A stretch of DNA of 64,000 nt from Schistocephalus solidus (taxonomy: Eukaryota; Platyhelminthes; Cestoda; Diphyllobothriidea; Diphyllobothriidae): assembly GCA_017591395.1 (NCBI GenBank), contig WEDG01004982.1:62001-126000 (forward strand). The letters are read 5' to 3'. The notes under the pieces were generated by a model, which was not told where the DNA came from, made no database searches, and saw nothing but the letters and a program-made list of their open reading frames with translations. Shown piece after piece: positions 1-11,689 of this stretch. The first letter of the stretch is position 1. Each line of letters opens with the position of its first letter. Both the position numbers and the translations under genes were made by a program.

Positions 1-735
1 GTTAACTAGTCTATCTGCATTCAAGCGAAGACTGCACATTTATCTTATCACTGATTCTATTAACCTTTTTATTTTCCTCATCTTTTCCCAGTAGCTTTCC
101 CCATGACTCGGAGAAAGGACAATCGGGAATTTAAGTGACCCTCTTGAAAATATGTTTTCGCTACCTCGAGTCGCCCATGAACTATGATGTTTCCTTATTT
201 CACCAGTCATCCAAACGATGACGTCATTCGGATGTACACATTCGGTGGTCCACAGTCTAAAATGCTACCGTTTCTTTGGACACTAACCATCATCAGAATT
301 CAATTCTGAATCCTCAGATGCTAAGGACTTAAGTTCATTGACGCATTTTCGTGAGATTTTGTTTCATAGGCCTAAGTAATCAAGAACGAATCACCTCGAC
401 GTTTCATTATCTCATTCTGAAATGCTACTGCAGTATTACCCTACTCTACCACCTGAACATTTTTCCTAAGCAGTTTTTTTCTCCTACCTTCTATTCAAAA
501 ATGAAGAATAATCGAACTCTGCCTCCATTTTTATGGTAGGAGTTTCTTTTCATTGCCTATTTTTTCTAGTTCACCATTAATTTTAAAACATCGCTAACTG
601 TTGACATAGCAGGACAAGTTATGTATTTGTACATTTTATCTGCACACATTGTCATAACTTTATTTCGTTCCTAATGTTTGCTTTGGCAGTGCCTTGCCGG
701 TGCTAACCAAATATAAATTCGTAATTCTAAATTCT
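1..735 (+). mobile_element. CR1/Jockey-like LINE, 3' end (copy A1)
   Basis: The end of a decayed LINE: the first 60 bases correspond to the C-terminal reverse-transcriptase product and the rest to the 3' untranslated region. It is an inverted copy of 11690-12426: for example GTTAACTAGTCTATCTGCAT at position 1 matches the reverse complement at 12407-12426, and the match runs to the TACCAAATATAAATTCGTAA area near 705-725. The remainder of this copy lies left of the window. Confidence 0.7.
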
Positions 736-744
736 AAACTGTGT

Positions 745-2160
745 TTACCATTGTCCATCATATTCCCAAAGTACTTTGAAGAAAGCAAACTCCCGGAAGA
801 ATGGAAGTGCTCATTCATCGCCCCGATCTATAAAGGAGGTTCAGGACTGAACTGTGAAAATTACCTCCCTGTCAGTTTAACTTGCATAGCGTGTAAAATA
901 ATGGAGCGTATTATCAAGAGGCATTTAATGCGCTATATGGAAAACAACCATATCCTATGTGATGTCCAACAGGACTTCTTCCAGGACGTTCCTGTCTCAC
1001 GAGGGCCCTTCAGTCGCACGAGAAATGGACAAAGGCCACAGATAAGGGTCATCAAGTAGAGGTTGTATTTTTAAACTTCAAGAAGGCCTTTGATAGTGTA
1101 CCACACGGGTTTCTTTAACAGAAGATTTGGAACGTCAGAATTTGAGGAAAACTTTTCGATTGGATCAATAGTTTCTTGTCTTTCAGAGTACAGAGGGTTG
1201 TTGTTGAAAACTCTAGCTCGGAATGGGCAAAAGTAGAAAGTGGTGTTCCACAGGGTTCTGTTTTGGGCCCCCTACTCTTCCTTATCTACGTTAACGACTG
1301 TCTCAATGACCTAGATTTTGAAGCTGTCATGTTCGCAGGTGACATAAAAATATGGACTGAAGTCAGCTGCGCTGATGACGCAAAAGGGTTAAAGTCGAAT
1401 ATCGACAAACCAAATGCCTGGTCGGCTAGGTGGCTGCTTAAATTAAATGTATCCAAGTGCGTGATCCTACACATAAGCGCCGGTCGAAAAGTATATCTGA
1501 AACACCAGTACTTTATTAATGACACTGCATTAAAAAAGGTAGAAACACACAAAGATCTGGGCATGTGGAAAACTGCAAATTTGATGCCCTCAGAACACTC
1601 TAAGAAAGCAGTACAGAAGGCAACGTGTACACTGCATTGGATCAGACGTGCGTTTAAAATATTCGCCCCTGATCTCATCGGAAAAGTCTATGGCATCTTC
1701 GTGAGACCACACTTAGATTACGGAATACCAGCCTGGATACCGTGGATGATACAAGATGTTGACCTCCTCAAACAAGTAAAACGGAGAGCAACGAAGAAGG
1801 TCAACGGATTTAAGACTTTACGTACCAAGACAGATTAAAAAGCTTGACTATTTTCCTCTTTCCTACAGGCACTAACGGTGTAGCTTGCTCTGGAAATTCC
1901 GGATTATCCGGGGCCATGATCCCTCCCTGAGATCGGAGGATCTCTTCGAGTTTGCCTGCACAACTCATCTGCGTGGTCATCCTTACAAGGTCAATAACGA
2001 ACGCACGCGATTGAACCTCAGAAAGTTTTTTTCAGCCGACGAGTGGTACGAGCTTGGAACTTGTTACCAAGTGAGACGATTACCTCTGACAGTATTTCTG
2101 ATTTTAAAAGAAGGCTCAATGAAATAATATTCGACAAAAAACGACTCTCACAACATGATT
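745..2160 (+). mobile_element. Decayed CR1/Jockey-like LINE reverse transcriptase (copy B)
   Basis: Broken reading frames over the reverse-transcriptase domain: LPEEWKCSFIAPIYKGG, NYLPVSLTCIACKIMERIIK, a frame-shifted FKKAFDSVPH near 1080, GVPQGSVLGPLLFLIYVNDC and FAGD at the catalytic FADD box (first Asp changed to Gly). The C-terminal thumb follows with stops at about 1836 and 2127. Frameshifts and the catalytic change show it is inactive. The 5' endonuclease part is missing. It is followed directly by copy C in the same orientation. Confidence 0.85.
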
Positions 2161-2479
2161 AATTAAAACCAGCCTTTTAAAATCTTTCGGTTTCTTCTCC
2201 TCTTCCACAATATTTTGCCTATAGCTGTGAACACGCATTTGAAGTTATGTTATGCTTTGACTCAAACTTTTTAAATGTACACCATTTTTCCTCTTGACTG
2301 TGCACATGAAATGATATTTTTACATTAATAGGGTCATCAAATGCAATGCCGGGAACCCTTCAAAATATAAAATAGTATACAATATACAAGTCTGCCATGC
2401 TTATTTATTTATTAATGGCCAGTTTACAGGCAAGGTCAAAAAAATATATACAGGAGAGGGTCTAGCTTACAGTGAAAAA

Positions 2480-4650
2480 AACTCCTGCTCATTGTTTAGG
2501 TGTTTTCAGGAGAAAAAACTGCAACTTATTGAGTTAACAAGAGAACTTAACAGGCAGCTAAAGAAGAAGAATAAAAAAAGGAAGGTATTCAGGCAAATAG
2601 GGTCAGCAGAGCATCTCAAAGAATTTCGTCATCAAAGAAACGCTGTAAAAAGAATGATCCGTCAGGCAAGGAAGAACTACGAATCAAGAATTATTCAACA
2701 GGCTGAATATAAACCAAAAATTTTATTCCATTATATCAATAGCCGACTAAAAAACAAGGACCCAGTAGCAGTACTCATGGATGGGAATGGTGTTGAAGTC
2801 GTTGAAAATTGCGACAAAGCCGAGTACTTAGGTCGGTTTATTGCCTCGGTTTTCACTAGAGAACCGGAACTTCAGCTTGACCACGTCAACAGTGCTGTTA
2901 TAGACGCCGGTCCAGTGCTTCAATATATAATCTTCCAGGAACCTCTCGTGGAACTAGAACAGCGAAATCTGAAAGAAGCGAAGTCATCTGGTCCGGACGA
3001 TATACCGGCCAAGTTCTTGAAATAACTGGCCAGCGAACTGTCCAAACCCCTAGCGCATATATTTAATTCGTCATTTGAATCAGGGAAACTGCCATCCGAA
3101 TGGAAGGCAGCAAATATATACCCCATATACAAGAGTGGTGCTCGATCTAATGTCAACAATTATCGGCCTGTCAGCCTAACCTCAATTTGCTGTAAAATAA
3201 TGGAATCAATAATCAAGAAGGCAACCATGAAGTTCCTTGAGGAAAACCAATTACTCTCAGATCTCCAGCATGGCTTCAGACAGAATCGCTCCTGTCTTTC
3301 TAGTTTATTTCTCTCCACAGAGCAGTGGACTCGTGCACTTGACGAAAATGGTAGGGTTGACGTCATATACACTGATTTCAAGAAGGCGTTTGACAGTGTC
3401 CCACACAAACGTCTCATCTACAAATTATCTGAAATCGGCATAAGAGGAATGCTGCTGACATGGATCGCAGACTTTCTTACAGATAGATTGCAAACTGTGT
3501 GCGTCGATACCTCAAAGTCAACACCTACTCCGGTTCTAAGTGGTGTCCCCCAAGGCTCGGTATTAGGGCCGTTACTCTTCTTAGTGTACATCAACGACTG
3601 TGTCGGCGACCTGGATTGCAGCGCTATAATGTTTGCAGATGATGTTAAATTATGGAGGGTCATCAGATCTGATTTCGAAAGGCACGCACTTCAAGAGGAT
3701 CTCAACCGTCTTAGCAGCTGGTCTGCTCGTTGGCTCTTAAATTTTAACGTTGGGAAGTGTGTGGTCCTAAGACTGCGTTCAAGAAGGATCAGCGAGGAGG
3801 ATGATTCCTACCAATACATTCTCAATGGGCAGCCCCTTTCAATTGTTGAGGAACAGAAGGACCTCGGTGTTCTAATAAACTCCTCACTTAAACCATCTTC
3901 ACAGTGTTTAAAGGCAGCTAAACGCGCTACACAGGTCTTATTTGCGCTCAGACGTGGATTTGTGCAGATTGATAAGGAACTCTTCCAAAAACCTACGGGT
4001 ATTTGTTCGATCTCACTTGAATATGCCATCCAGGCCTGGCGTCCGTGGTTTAAGAAGGATTATCTACAGCTGGAACGAGTGCAGGCGAGGGCTACAAAGA
4101 TGGTCAAGAATCTAAGTCATCTGCCTAACAAAGCCAGACTGGTTGAACTTGATTTGTTCCCTCTAAATTACAGGCAACTACGCGGTGACCTCATCCAAAC
4201 CTACCGGATTGTCAGAGGCCGCGATGGTGCCCTAGAATTTGCTGACTTCTTCGAATTGGCTGGGACGGAACATCTGCGGGGTCATCCCTTTAAACTGCAG
4301 AGGAAGTTTTTCCACACGGAAGTCCATCGGAACGCCTTTTTGCAGAGGGTCGTTGGAGCATGGAACGGACTCCCTGACGAGGTGGTCCTTTCAGAAACTG
4401 TTGACACATTTAAATTCAAACTAGATCCTCATTTTCTGAGAAACTATTGTCAATATAATGAAGATTTTGTAAACAGTGGCAGGTTACGCCTGGCCCACAC
4501 ATATCGATGACCCTACATTTTCATTTGTCAGATATATCACTGTAAACTTTTGTACTTTTGACATTTTTGCATGTGAATAGGGAGCTCAAGGACGAAAGCC
4601 TACTTCCCTCAATAAAGTGACTTAAAGTGACTTAAGTGACTTAATTAAAG
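2480..4650 (+). mobile_element. Nearly intact CR1/Jockey-like LINE reverse transcriptase (copy C)
   Basis: One frame runs from 2492 to 4510, interrupted only by TAA at 3023-3025. Motifs: AKSSGPDDIPAKFLK, LPSEWKAANIYPIYKSG, NNYRPVSLTSICCKIMESI, YTDFKKAFDSVPHKRL (motif A Asp), GVPQGSVLGPLLFLVYINDC, IMFADDVKLW (catalytic FADD) and ARWLLNFNVGKCVVL. The CR1-type C-terminal domain follows to RLRLAHTYR. A polyadenylation-like AATAAA and a short tandem tail of AAGTGACTT units (4611-4650) end the element, as is typical of CR1-type LINEs. There is no apurinic endonuclease domain and no ATG at the 5' end, so it is 5' truncated. Confidence 0.92.
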
Positions 4651-5800
4651 TTCAGGACAGGGAAGCGTTGACACAAGTGCCCGGTGAAGAACTTCTCCAT
4701 TCAGTGTTATGGATCCGGTATTCTGCACCAGCAGGTATGTCGGCGAGCGGCTGTTCGCTGTTGACTGAGAAAAAGGCCACTTGAGGTCTGCAGAGCCAGC
4801 AATATTGTCCCTCAGAATGAAGTCCGGCACAGGATTCAGAGTCCGTGAACGCCATCAGAACCGAAGAGAGCTTCCACAGATTCAGCACCCACAATTTTTG
4901 GAAGGTGTGCTGAATGTAGAAAACAAGTGACAGCTCTCGTAAACAAGGGATAGCTTGGCTGAATTGGTATTCTTCTGGGTGGCTTATTCCAGATTGCTAT
5001 AGCGTTAACCGAAATAAACTGTCGGTATCTAACGGTGCGTGCCAAAGGAAGAAATAATAATGCATCTCGATAACTTGTGCGTCGAGAGTGGTCGAGCTGC
5101 CTCAGAGATATAAGGGGGTTAAATGTACAATTGTTTAAAAGTTTAATCAGTAAAAATAGTCCCTTCTATAATCTGCGAAGCCACAGCGGGTCAAGACTTG
5201 TAAGCTAACAGCGTTGTTGGTAGGACAGGTTTCGGTGTTCTGAATAGAAAACTCTTTTTGTAAGGAAGTGCTGGAAGAATTCTATCTTCTTTCGTTCACT
5301 AACGTGCAGAAGGCTAAATAGAAACGAGCAGTATTCCAGACTAGGTCTGACATACTTTTTATAAAGGCTGGTTCTAATGTTGACGGTTTTAAAATTTCTG
5401 AGAATAAACCCAGTAGTTTGGCGTGCTTTTGAGACAATCAGGGCGCAATGCTCTAACAGATTAAGACAACTAGAATATGATATACCCAGATCCTTTATAA
5501 CTCTGGGAACATTTAGGTCGTGACCGTCTATGCTTAGGTGGGGCTGATGGTTGTCACCGAAAACCATAACGAAGCACTTGTGCCAAGAAAGTGAAAGGCG
5601 CCATGTGCAACACCACTGAGCGAAGGCCTGAAGATCCTTTTTTAAGAGCTCAAGCAAGATGTTGCGATCGACCGGTTTATATCGATAGAAAACTTTTAAA
5701 TCGTCAGCGTACATAAAGGGCCTGCCATACTGAAAACAATCAGGAACATCGTTTACAAAGAGGAAAAATAGATACGTGCCGAGCACGCTGCCCTAAATAA
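4650..5800 (-). mobile_element. Inverted LINE reverse-transcriptase fragment (copy D)
   Basis: Minus-strand frame from 5786 begins just after a degraded QGSVLG motif (Gln codon now TAG), then FLFVNDVPDC, FMYADDLKVFY (catalytic YADD intact), LSLSWHKCFVMVFG and a thumb region with YVRPSLEYCS. A second frame (5045-4836) gives the C-terminal RYRQFISVNAIAIWNKPP. This is a different CR1/Jockey-like family from copy C, in the opposite direction, and is truncated at the 5' side near 5790. Several frameshifts. Confidence 0.8.
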
Positions 5801-7037
5801 CTTAACTTATGTTACATGCCCCCGGGTGCAGCACACAACGAACACCAGAAGATAAATTTGAGGGAGAACTTGAGGCAGTGGGATGTTAGCCATCGGATAC
5901 CAAATTCTCACCTAAGAGAACTATTGCGCAAACTTTGAGAGGTTGATGAAAATAGCCCACTGGATCCTTTTGTTCCTGTGGTCAATGGTGCATATGTACA
6001 CATCGGCCTCCGTCATCAAATGATGACACGGATTGAGCGTCATAAAGGTGAAGTAAGTGTGGCGGAAACCATCGAAATTCATCTTAACTTCGATGGTTTA
6101 CCTCTTTTTAAGTAGAATAGGAGGCAGTTGTAGCCTATTTAAGGACATGATTAGTAGGCTTTTCCGCAGAGCAGTATTTGCCATAGGCACATTTTATGGA
6201 CCCACGCGCATACATAAGTTCCAATTTAACCTTGTAAGGTGGGACTAGTATCATATTTTCTTTGATCCCATACGCGTTATTTGCCTATGTGTGGTTAAGA
6301 AGATGCTGCAGCTGTGGCTAAGAAGTCCCGCAGGCCAGAATTACAGACTAGCACCTATAAGCATCTGCAGCATTAATGATCGGCTGTTTGCCAGCCGACG
6401 ACAAACAAATTCTCATAAGTTATGTGATTTTGACATTTTGAAGGCCACAGAACTTCAAAATTTCCTATGGTATGCTAGATTCGTTGCCATGAGGGGTCTC
6501 ATGAAATGTCAATATTAAGAGAATTTCGTGCAGTTTGTGGTTTTCATTAAATACCTAAGTAATTCTGTGGATTTTATGTCAGGTTTCCAACACCCAAGAA
6601 CTCTATTGAAAGATTTTAATAGACATTTTCAGGGTTTTTACGGTACAGAACAAATGGTAAAAAACATTCACAGTGTGACACACCTCCCCGGTGAGGTAGC
6701 TGGAAATGAAATCCTTGACTCCTTCACCACGTTCGCCATTGAAAGTTTTCTAGAATGCCTCAAAAGGCTGATGGGGAAACCGAGCGGTCCCCTAGAAACA
6801 GATTGCGTGGAGGCTTAGTGAGGGATTATTGCAGAAGTCCACGGAGGGGTCCGTCTGTTCTTTGAGTGCAGCGGGACCCTCTGGGCCAACTGCAATAGCA
6901 ACTGAAGTGGTGGACCTTTGCCCCCCCCGACTATAGTCAAAAATAGTGCGAATGTTTTTTGAATGCAGAAGGCAAGCTCATGTCCTTTAGGGAATTATTC
7001 GACCTACGAACTCTCTATGTCATCATCTTATGTGTCG
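5800..7037. other. No gene seen
   Basis: AT-rich, short open frames on both strands with no recognised protein. A C-run lies near 6920. Short hairpin-like AACTTCGATGG pieces appear at 6065-6105. Confidence 0.5.
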
Positions 7038-7339
7038 TCGACCTTTTTTACCCATCCATTACCTTCTTTGGTACTGGAAATATATATGACAAATCTTTCC
7101 TGGCAGGTAATGCAGGTGACTGTCACTGGAGAATTTGAGAAATTTGTAGGTTTTCCCTTTGAAGACTATTATTTTAAAGTTAAAATTCTGTAATTGTTCA
7201 GAAACTCAGAACATAGAGAAAACCTACACACTTCTCAAAATTTCCATAGGCAGTGACCTGCATTACCTCACTGAAGAGCTTTGCATTAAATATTTCTTCT
7301 CTTGAAGAAGGTAATGGATAGGTAATAAAAAGGTCCACG
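7038..7339. repeat. Foldback (inverted-repeat) element
   Basis: Two arms of about 120 nt, 7038-7158 and 7216-7339, are imperfect reverse complements around a spacer of about 57 nt. Matching blocks include CGACCTTTTT...CCATTACCTTCTT with its complement near 7305-7339, AGGTAATGCAGGTGACTG with 7252-7272, and GTAGGTTTTCCC with 7216-7227. This layout fits a foldback or MITE-type transposon. No coding sequence is seen inside. Confidence 0.6.
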
Positions 7340-7379
7340 TAAATATATATATATCGATGGAGTTAGCTTTATGAAAAAC

Positions 7380-8710
7380 GTGCTCCCAACAGTTCGCACG
7401 CCGTCTTGCGGCCTGCCACACCAGTATCTGAAGTCGAACTCATAGCCTTCCTCCAGCGTGTGGGTGGGCCTTGTGCTAAAAGGTTCACCTCTTCAAACGG
7501 CCCGTTTTTGCTCGGATATTCGCGAGCTGAGGTGTTATCCTGTTTGGCTTGTTAACTGTTCTTGCACGGAATGTGACATAATACGCCCGATCACTCACCA
7601 GCATCCAGTCGGTTCTTCAACTTCAGGATTCTGGTACGAATGATAGCTCCGAAACGATGGGCGATGCCAGCATCCAACTCTGTCACGATGCGTCCTGTTG
7701 CTTCTAACACACTTTGTGTACGATGATGAGTGCCAGATTGTTGGTATCTGTGTTGAAGTTGTTCCTCGTGGGTACGTATGTATGCGGCGGTTGATGAAAT
7801 TCTTCGGATAGACGTCGTTTGCCAATTGGTCCGTGATATGCTATAGTTCTTGTACTCTTCCTTCTGGCTCGCTAGAGTGCGTTTTTACAAGTTCGAAAAG
7901 AGCTCTAACACAACTACGTGTGTGCACTACTAAGTGGTAGCTATGATAACCGGATAACTGGGTGGTTTTATTCGTTCTTATGTACACTGTATTGTTGACT
8001 TTAGCATAAGGTCTGTGCGTGATGAGCACTTCAAGAAAGGGTAATTTCCCGGCTTCCTTTTCTTCCCTTTTAAATTGAATGTCAGGGAAGGCCATCTAGC
8101 AGGTCTTGAAAATCCAATTGCCTGTCCCTTTCAATAGTTACGAATGTATTGTCCACGTATCGTCGCCAGAATGTAGGTTCGTGGCAGTTGAAGCGACCTT
8201 TTCCAGCTCTTGAAGGAAAAATTCCATAACTAATCCGGATATTACAGAAGCCAGGGGTGTTCCTTCGGTTTGTTCCTACGTTCTACCATTGAATATGAAA
8301 AATATTCATTGAGAGAATGCAAATAACTGCATTAGATTATCAATTTTCAGGGGCAACATCGTTTCGTCATACTTTTCTTCGATCTATTTGCTTAGCACAT
8401 TGTGCGCCAAGTCTAGTGGAATGGACGCAAATAGTTCAACACCATCGAGGGATGCCATACTGCGATCCGGTCCGAAGGTTATTCCCTGTTAGTCGGTAAG
8501 GACTAAGGAGGCAAAATATATTGACCTCTCAGAGCCATCTCGAAGAAAGTTGCGTTTTCAGGCCATCCAGTTGGTTGTATTATATGTGCAGCTGCCTTTT
8601 AGAGTAACGTTGTATTCGTGGATTTTCGTGTATCCACAGAACCTGGCCAGTGCTGTATCGGTTGGCTTCGTCTGTTAGTAATTCAAGCGGCCTTGCACAA
8701 CCTCACAGAA
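7380..8710 (-). mobile_element. Penelope-like element, decayed, minus strand
   Basis: On the minus strand from about 8700: a degraded palm region (IPLDLAHNVLSK, EEKYDE, TEGTPLASVISGLVMEFFL), then RRYVDNTFVTIERD, where the catalytic YVDD is changed to YVDN, then FPDIQFKREEKEAGKLPFLE and VRALFELVKTHSSEPEGRVQ. A degraded C-terminal part follows down to about 7380, next to a short (TA)n tract (7343-7355). Stops and frameshifts are frequent. The GIY-YIG endonuclease end is barely recognisable. Confidence 0.75.
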
Positions 8711-8719
8711 GGGCTTGGT

Positions 8720-8825
8720 GTTATTTAGTTGTAATCCTAGCCCAAGCCTTAACCAAAAATTTACCCCAGCCTTTAACCCTTACCTTAACCATAACGCTAA
8801 CCTTAAACAAAACCCAACCTTGACG
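8720..8825. repeat. Degenerate telomere-like (CCTAAC)n block
   Basis: Interrupted CCTAACC/CCTTAACC units: GCCTTAACC, CCTTTAACCC, CTTACCTTAACC, GCTAACCTTAA. It abuts the 5' truncation point of the minus-strand PLE at about 8710. Similar blocks are listed elsewhere in the window. Confidence 0.45.
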
Positions 8826-9282
8826 CTACGACTATTTCCGCGGAACTTCACTCAAGGCCTCCGGAAAGGCGGTGGAGGATTCCTATTCCCTTGACTTACC
8901 AAATATTCTTCCTAGCTGACTTGTAATCACTGATTATCCTCATTTTCCTGCTCCGTTTTCTCTATGCAGGAACTCGAGGGAGGAAAGGAGAGGTGGGAAG
9001 GGCAGTGGGGAGGGGAGAGGGGAAGAGAGCAGACGTAGCGGGTGTGAAGACACACACAACACTGGAGACCATCACCTGGTTTAGCCCGCCAGTGCTGGCG
9101 GTTTCCCAGGTTGTGTCTCCTGGGAAGATCCCAGTTTCGAGGAGCCACAGGTGAGAGTCGATAAGCAGTTAGAAGCGGCCATAAGAGAATTCATCACCTG
9201 CATGACACAAATGGAGCCAACTAATGCTACCTGTGTGGTGCCCCTCCCCAACTAGTACCCCCTACAACTGACACCTCAGGTC

Positions 9283-9640
9283 AGTTCGACCGCCGTAATC
9301 CACGATGCCCACCGTATGCTCCAGAGAACGGTGCTGCAACCACTTTGACTGTTGCATAAATTAGTTTTAAGTGACAGTAAACTTGCACTGCATCTACCGC
9401 ATTCTCTCTTACATTGCCCGCCTGCACCCGGTGTCAAGAACTTGTCAAGAAAATCGGAAGAAGGATCGGGTGCAAAGGAATAATCTCCCATGGAGTGAGA
9501 AAATGGGGTGCGACATGAGCCTGCACCTACGCGTGCCAATGTTGGGCATTTGTTATGGGACTGCTTGCGCCTGTTGCACCTGTTGTAATCTGATTTGACC
9601 CAGTGTTGGTCCAGTGCATCTACCACGTGGCTCGGTAAGG
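9283..9640 (+). repeat. R1 dispersed repeat (degenerate copy)
   Basis: Begins CAGTTCGACCGCCGTAATCC and contains CCACCGTATGCTCCA, TAGTTTTAAGTGACAGTA, CTTGCACTGCATCTACCGCA and GGTGTCAAGA, the signature of the R1 repeat best seen at 41440-41703 and 32036-32290. It diverges toward its end. No protein is encoded. Confidence 0.6.
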
Positions 9641-9659
9641 GGGGCACATACACACACAA

Positions 9660-10309
9660 GAAAGCGTATGAACGTTGAGCAGAAGCCGAGCTTTGCCTTC
9701 ACTTAAAATACCGAAGTTAGATTTCTCTAGCAACGCATAAAGGGTTAAAAGTGACCGCAGTTCTTCAAGTTTGAGAACAAATGGATTTAGGAATGCTTAT
9801 CATCATATTGCCTTAATCTTATTGGATATTTGTGGCAACCTTATAAAACTGAACACAACGCAGCATTAACATTGTTTTTATTCATAGTCAAGTCACGAAG
9901 AAACACCTGAGCATCAAGTGGTCTTGTAGATATGATGACCGCTGTTTTATAACCATTTTCATTACCATTTGCTGACAGCCCTTGGTCATACTAAAATGAA
10001 TCACATTTTTCACCTCATACAGACAACAAAATTAATCAACGAAAAAATTCACAAATTACATTAGGGTTTACAGTTGTGAGACAGACCACATATACATTTA
10101 GGTATGCGTACGAAAATTCAGAACTCTCTGATTATCCAATGTAAAACGGTTTTCTCAAAAATCTGCCTAAGTCCCTTCTTTCTTCAGAATTATAGTAAGT
10201 ATAGCTTATTCATGTATTACTCTTCCTATTCGTACGCCCACGAATGAATCACTGTTAGGATGAGCACTCACAGCTTCAACTAGTCAGTCCTCACAGCTAA
10301 TCTGTCTAC
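9660..10309. other. No gene seen
   Basis: AT-rich flank. Short frames only. Some open segments just downstream (10310-11088) suggest a gene, and an upstream exon could lie here, but none was identified. Confidence 0.4.
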
Positions 10310-11088
10310 ATCCTACAGGAGTACAGACGGTTTATGGTCCACTATACCTCAAGGTCTCGGTGATCAGTCCGTTGAAAAGTATTTCATTTCGCTGCAAAAA
10401 TTAACGGATAACTCATAAAAATCTGACTTTGGCATCTCGTTGCCCGACAGCAGCAGACGCTATTTCGTAGTTAGTCTTAGTAGTCATTGTCATCACTGAC
10501 TCAAGTCCATGAGTGGCTGATGGTCGTAAGGTCTTCAATGAAAGCTTGTTGTTAAACAGGCATACTCACGGATCTGGTGAACAACAGTCACAGACTAGCC
10601 GCGGCAAAGTTGTCAGGGCGTGAAAAGCTGAGAGATGGCATACCAATTAACTTATAAATAAACCCTCATTATAGCTCTTAAAGACCCACCTGGATTCAAC
10701 ATTCTAAAGAAACTTGAAGAAAAGCCTGATTCTATTATGACGATTCTTGCTGAATTACCCATAGATTTTCCAAACCTGAAATTCTATAATTTGGTTATTT
10801 AGTTAAAATAAATAAAATAAAATAAAATAACAAAATGCACTTTATCTCACAATATCAGCTTTCGGATAAATTCGCGATATCCACTTGCTAGCTTTTGAAA
10901 TCTGACCACAGTTAAATCCCAGTACTTTATGTGTTTCAGTGCCTATTCACGACCGGTTGTCATTCATTACTGTTTTTTCTTTAGCTCACCTCAGTCATCA
11001 GCTTCAACCATTACTGAACCGGTGGAGATGGGCGGAAGCCAAGAAACTCGGAAAACCACCTTATCGGTTGCAGGCACTCCGACGCTGA
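10310..11088 (+). CDS. Possible small multi-exon gene, unrecognised
   Basis: Several open segments here look protein-like next to plausible splice sites. One follows ATTATAG at 10675 and reads LKDPPGFNILKKLEEKPDS then MTILAELPIDFPNLKF, closing at a stop just after a weak GTTATT donor. Another follows a strong acceptor (TGTTTTTTCTTTAG) at 10985 and reads LLNRWRWAEAKKLGKPPYRL to a TGA at 11086. Earlier segments near 10320-10415 and 10490-10530 contain DQSVEKYFISLQKL and LTQVHEWLMV. The phases could not be joined cleanly, so the exon structure is unresolved, and I know no family with these sequences. It could be a short host gene or a decayed one. Confidence 0.3.
10807..10833. repeat. (AAATA)n microsatellite
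   Basis: Four to five AATAA/AAATA units in a row (AAATAAAATAAAATAAAATA). Short, no other feature. Confidence 0.6.
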
Positions 11089-11099
11089 TGAGATGCAAA

Positions 11100-11689
11100 A
11101 CTTGCTGTCTATACCAAGATGGCAAATTCGATCTAACCGATTGTTGTCTATTTCACATTTATTTCCTTAAATTTTTCCATTGCAGAAACTGTCGAACATA
11201 TTTTTCACTTTCTATCCAAACTTTATCTGTGCGTTTTTTACACATTTCAATTACCTAACATAGCTCGAGCTTTTACTCTTCGGTTGAGGATACGGACGGA
11301 TCTCCTTTTAATCAGTGAGCCACGTGGACGTAAAATTACACCTATCAGCATGAAAACTGTAAATTCCTCGTGAATCACTCCTCCACTCTACCCATGTGTG
11401 GGGTTGGATAAGAAATATATTTTTTAACATGATTCTTTTCTGGCTTTATATTGGCTAACTTCTGCTCCATCCCTCAGAATTTCTGGAGGAGACTGAAACA
11501 GGCTATAAAAGATTCGTCTTCGCAGGCAACATCCGTTAAGCAAACTAGACATTGTGTTCGTTTATCGAAGGTGAACAATTAGCAAAAAAGTGGCAGTTCC
11601 AATTAGTTTCTACTTGGGTATTATTTTTGGTTGTTGAAGCCCAAGTCAATATGGCCGAAATGGCGTTGGAACACTGTCCTACGCAATTT
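11100..11689. other. No gene seen
   Basis: AT-rich stretch between the possible small gene and the end of the LINE at 11690. Nothing recognised. Confidence 0.5.

Noticed and set aside
3418..3663. Minus-strand open frames over the LINE reverse transcriptase
   Set aside because: Shadows of the plus-strand reverse transcriptase.
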